Below, in pieces: positions 61,213 to 64,000 of a stretch of DNA of 64,000 nucleotides. Positions within the stretch are counted from its first letter, which is position 1, and each line of letters opens with the position of its first letter. Source of the DNA: Prosthecobacter sp. (GTDB lineage: Bacteria; Verrucomicrobiota; Verrucomicrobiia; Verrucomicrobiales; Verrucomicrobiaceae); NCBI RefSeq assembly GCF_020439865.1, contig NZ_JAGRPF010000147.1, positions 1 to 64,000 of the forward strand, in the 5' to 3' direction. A program made the translations under genes and the position numbers. The notes below the pieces were generated by a model, which worked only from the letters and a program-made list of their open reading frames with translations, did no database searches and was not told the origin of the DNA.

Positions 61213-64000
61213 ATGCCTTCCCGCCCGAATTGCCGTCCAGAACTCGAAGCCGCCATGCGCCAGCGCATCCTCGTGATCGATGGTGCCATGGGGACGACGA
61301 TTCGCGGCTACAAGGAGAAGGGCATGCTGGATGAAGCTTCGGCTCGTGGAGAGCGATTCCGTGACAACGAGAAGGACATCCTCAACAACGGCGACATCCT
61401 CTCGATCACCCGTCCGGACATCATCGAGGACATCCATCGCCGCTTCCTTGAAGCCGGGGCGGATATCATCGAAACGAACACGTTTTCGGCGACGAGCATC
61501 GCGCAGGCGGAATTCTTCCGCGAAGGCAAGAAGAACCCCGAATTTTTCCAGGGTATCATCGAGGACAAGTTCCTCAACGACCTCGCCTGGGAGATCAATG
61601 TCGAGTCGGCCAGACAGTGCCGCAAATGGGCGGACATCGTCGCCGAGCAGACGGGACGGAAACGCTACGTCGCCGGAGCCATCGGGCCGCTCACGGTGTC
61701 GCTCTCGCAGTTTCCGGATCTGAGCGATCTGAGTTTCCGCTACGTGACGTTCGATCAGGTGAAGCAGGCGTACAAGCATCAGATCCGCGCCCTCATCGCC
61801 GGTGGCGTGGACACGCTGCTGGTGGAAACGATTTTTGATTCGTTGAATGCGAAGACGGCGCTCGTGGCGATCCGCGAGGTGTTTGAAGAGGACCACATTG
61901 AACTGCCGGTGCAGATCAGCGCCGCCGTCGGTCCGGGTGGCGAGACGATGATCTCCGGTCAGGTGACGGAGGCTTACTTGAACGCCATGCGGCATGTGAA
62001 GCCGCTCTCGATCGGCCTGAACTGCTCGCTCGGTCCCGACAAGATGCGGCCCTTCCTCGAAGAATTGTCAGCGAAGGCCGACTGCTTCGTCTCGGCCTAT
62101 CCGAACGCGGGCATGCCGAACCCGCTTGCGCCCACCGGCTTCGATTTGCTGCCGCCTGACATGGCGAACTACGCGAAGGACTTCGGCGGCAGTGGCTTCG
62201 TGAACATCATGGGCGGCTGCTGCGGCAACACGCCCGAGCACATTGCTGCCATCGCGAAAGCGGTGGAAGGCCTCGCGCCGCGTGAAGTTCCTGCTGACCC
62301 GCATACGATGCGCCTCAGCGGATCGCAGCCCTTCGTGCTCGACACGCGTGAAGAAAATGCACGTCCGCCTTACCTCATGATCGGCGAACGCACGAACGTG
62401 GCCGGTTCGCCGAAATTCGCGAAGCTCATCAAGGAAAATAAGCTCGAGGAAGCCGTCGCCATCGCGCGTCAGCAGGTCGAAAGCGGCGCGAACGTCATCG
62501 ACGTCTGCATGGACGAGGGCCTCATCGACGGCGTGCCGATGATGACGAAGTTCCTGACGCTCCTGCAAACCGAGCCGGAGGTGAACAAGGTGCCCATCAT
62601 GGTCGATTCCTCGAAGTGGGAAATCATCGAGGCCGGTCTGAAGTGCCTGCAGGGCAAGGGCATCGTGAACTCGATCTCGCTCAAGGAAGGCGAGGAAAAG
62701 TTCAAGGAATACGCCACCAAAATCAAACAGTACGGTGCTGCGACGGTGGTCATGGCCTTTGACGAACAGGGCCAGGCGGCGACCTACGACGACAAGATCC
62801 GCATCTGCGAGCGCGCGTACCGAATCCTCGTCGATGAAGTCGGATTCCCGCCGGAGGACATCATCTTCGATCCGAACATCCTCACCGTCGCCACCGGCAT
62901 CGAGGAGCACAACAATTACGCGCTCGATTTCATCAACGCCACGCGCTGGATCAAGCATCATCTGCCGCATGCGAAAGTGAGCGGCGGCGTCAGCAACATC
63001 AGCTTCAGCTTCCGCGGCAACAACAAGGTGCGCGAAGCGATGCACAGCGTGTTCCTGTATCACGCCATCAAGGCGGGCATGGACATGGGCATCGTGAACG
63101 CCGGCATGCTCGAAGTTTACGAAGAGATCCCGCAGGAGATGCTCGTGAAGGTCGAGGACGTCATCCTCAACCGTCGTCCCGACTCCACGGAGATCCTCGT
63201 CGATTACGCCGAGCAGTTCAAAGGCCAGGCCGGCAGCGCGAAGAAGGCCGAGGTCGATCTCAGCTGGCGCAATGAGAGCGTCGAGAAGCGACTCGAGCAT
63301 GCGCTGCTCAAAGGCATCACCGATTTCATCAACGAAGACACCGCCGAAGCTTTGGAAAAACTCGGCAAACCGCTCTCCGTCATCGAAGGCCCGCTCATGG
63401 ACGGCATGAGTGTCGTCGGCGATCTCTTCGGTGCCGGCAAAATGTTCCTGCCGCAGGTCGTGAAGAGCGCCCGCGTGATGAAGCAGAGCGTTGCCTACTT
63501 GCAACCGTACATGGAGGCCGAAAAGCTTGCCAATCCGGCGCAGCGCAGCGCCGGCAAGATCGTCCTCGCCACGGTGAAGGGCGACGTGCACGACATCGGC
63601 AAAAACATTGTCGGCATTGTGCTGGCCTGCAACGGCTTCGAAGTCACGGACATGGGCGTCATGGTGCCCTGCCAGAAGATTTTGGACAAGGCCGTCGAAA
63701 TCGGCGCGGATGTCATTGGCCTCAGCGGCCTCATCACGCCGTCGCTCGATGAAATGGTGCACGTCGCATCCGAAATGGAACGCCTCGGCTTCAAGCAGCC
63801 GCTTTTGATCGGCGGTGCGACCACGAGTGCGGCGCACACCGCGATCAAGATTGCTCCGAAATACAGCGGTAGCATCGTCCACGTGCTCGACGCCTCCCGC
63901 AGCGTGCCGGTCACGACCTCGCTGCTGTCCGAGGATCAGCGCGCTGACTTCGTGAAGAAGAACGAAGAGCGTCACATCAAACTCCGCGAGGACTATGGCA
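61213..64000 (+). CDS. metH: Cobalamin-dependent methionine synthase (3' end cut off)
   Basis: Methylates homocysteine using methyl-tetrahydrofolate and B12. 929 codons are visible, with the C-terminal activation domain beyond the window. The homocysteine domain (about 10-335) shows V-I-D-G-A-M-G-T-T and zinc Cys in G-L-N-C-S-L-G and G-G-C-C-G-N. The pterin-binding domain (about 360-625) shows I-G-E-R-T-N-V-A-G-S. The B12 module (about 690-930) has D-V-H-D-I-G-K-N, with His793 as the cobalt ligand. A weak GAGAGGGG lies about 11 bases before the ATG. No cobalamin or SAM riboswitch fold was recognised in the 113-base leader. Confidence 0.97.
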   Translation, partial: MPSRPNCRPELEAAMRQRILVIDGAMGTTIRGYKEKGMLDEASARGERFRDNEKDILNNGDILSITRPDIIEDIHRRFLEAGADIIETNTFSATSIAQAEFFREGKKNPEFFQGIIEDKFLNDLAWEINVESARQCRKWADIVAEQTGRKRYVAGAIGPLTVSLSQFPDLSDLSFRYVTFDQVKQAYKHQIRALIAGGVDTLLVETIFDSLNAKTALVAIREVFEEDHIELPVQISAAVGPGGETMISGQVTEAYLNAMRHVKPLSIGLNCSLGPDKMRPFLEELSAKADCFVSAYPNAGMPNPLAPTGFDLLPPDMANYAKDFGGSGFVNIMGGCCGNTPEHIAAIAKAVEGLAPREVPADPHTMRLSGSQPFVLDTREENARPPYLMIGERTNVAGSPKFAKLIKENKLEEAVAIARQQVESGANVIDVCMDEGLIDGVPMMTKFLTLLQTEPEVNKVPIMVDSSKWEIIEAGLKCLQGKGIVNSISLKEGEEKFKEYATKIKQYGAATVVMAFDEQGQAATYDDKIRICERAYRILVDEVGFPPEDIIFDPNILTVATGIEEHNNYALDFINATRWIKHHLPHAKVSGGVSNISFSFRGNNKVREAMHSVFLYHAIKAGMDMGIVNAGMLEVYEEIPQEMLVKVEDVILNRRPDSTEILVDYAEQFKGQAGSAKKAEVDLSWRNESVEKRLEHALLKGITDFINEDTAEALEKLGKPLSVIEGPLMDGMSVVGDLFGAGKMFLPQVVKSARVMKQSVAYLQPYMEAEKLANPAQRSAGKIVLATVKGDVHDIGKNIVGIVLACNGFEVTDMGVMVPCQKILDKAVEIGADVIGLSGLITPSLDEMVHVASEMERLGFKQPLLIGGATTSAAHTAIKIAPKYSGSIVHVLDASRSVPVTTSLLSEDQRADFVKKNEERHIKLREDYG

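Noticed and set aside
62068..63975. 635-codon open frame antisense to metH
   Set aside because: It mirrors the GC-rich codon pattern of metH, is unusually rich in His, Arg, Asp and Glu, and has no domain. metH is unambiguous, so this is a shadow frame.

Overview
The window is a gene-dense, GC-rich stretch of bacterial chromosome: about 54 protein genes, almost no gap above 180 bases, and no rRNA, tRNA, CRISPR array, phage or insertion sequence that I could see. The gene content points to a Verrucomicrobia-type member of the PVC group (Verrucomicrobiaceae/Prosthecobacter-like). The clues are two DUF1501 Tat proteins, a CNPSR sulfatase, a sialate O-acetylesterase, two PEP-CTERM surface proteins, SHD1-like domains on secreted proteins, PQQ-type propellers, an 'STK-type' ECF sigma factor and a receptor Ser/Thr kinase. 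An LPS pathway gene (kdsD) and an LptF/G permease show a Gram-negative envelope. This taxonomic call is inference from content; no marker gene was searched.

Layout. 1-7.2 kb: the cut-off end of a secreted protein, a small ferredoxin, kdsD, a TraB/GumN lipoprotein, a DUF1501 protein and an esterase. 7.2-11.3 kb: a tight three-gene operon, apbE - FMN-binding fusion protein - membrane polyferredoxin. It reads as an extracytosolic flavinylation-based electron-transfer chain and is the most interesting module here. 11.3-20.8 kb: an M20 hydrolase, LptF/G, murI, an SHD1 fusion protein, a Ser/Thr kinase, two PEP-CTERM proteins and an ECF sigma factor. 20.8-26.2 kb: argCJBDF operon on the minus strand. 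26.3-31.5 kb: a divergent ClpX-like ATPase overlapping a degenerate membrane nucleotidyl-cyclase homologue, then recR and two tandem GYF-RDD membrane proteins. 31.5-40 kb: peptidases, the second DUF1501 protein, an HMA protein, a sulfatase and a PQQ-type dehydrogenase. 40-52.6 kb: a long-form purF, rlmM, a sialate esterase, an HlyD adaptor, thrC, argA coupled to a small protein, an MFS transporter and a PfkB kinase. 52.6-64 kb: an amidase, propeller proteins, an M20 peptidase next to an ATP-grasp ligase, an M60 peptidase with an XRE-cupin regulator, and metH running off the right edge.

Working together. Arginine synthesis is covered to citrulline (ArgA, B, C, D, J, F). ApbE should attach FMN to the exported FMN-binding protein, which would then exchange electrons with the polyferredoxin. 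The secreted sulfatase, esterases, PQQ-type enzymes and propellers fit a polysaccharide-degrading lifestyle.

Two general features stand out. Start codons rarely have a Shine-Dalgarno sequence (the apbE start is an exception), and several intergenic gaps are filled with short degenerate repeated words (GAATGACGAA and TTTGAACTT types) that sometimes run into the 3' ends of genes.
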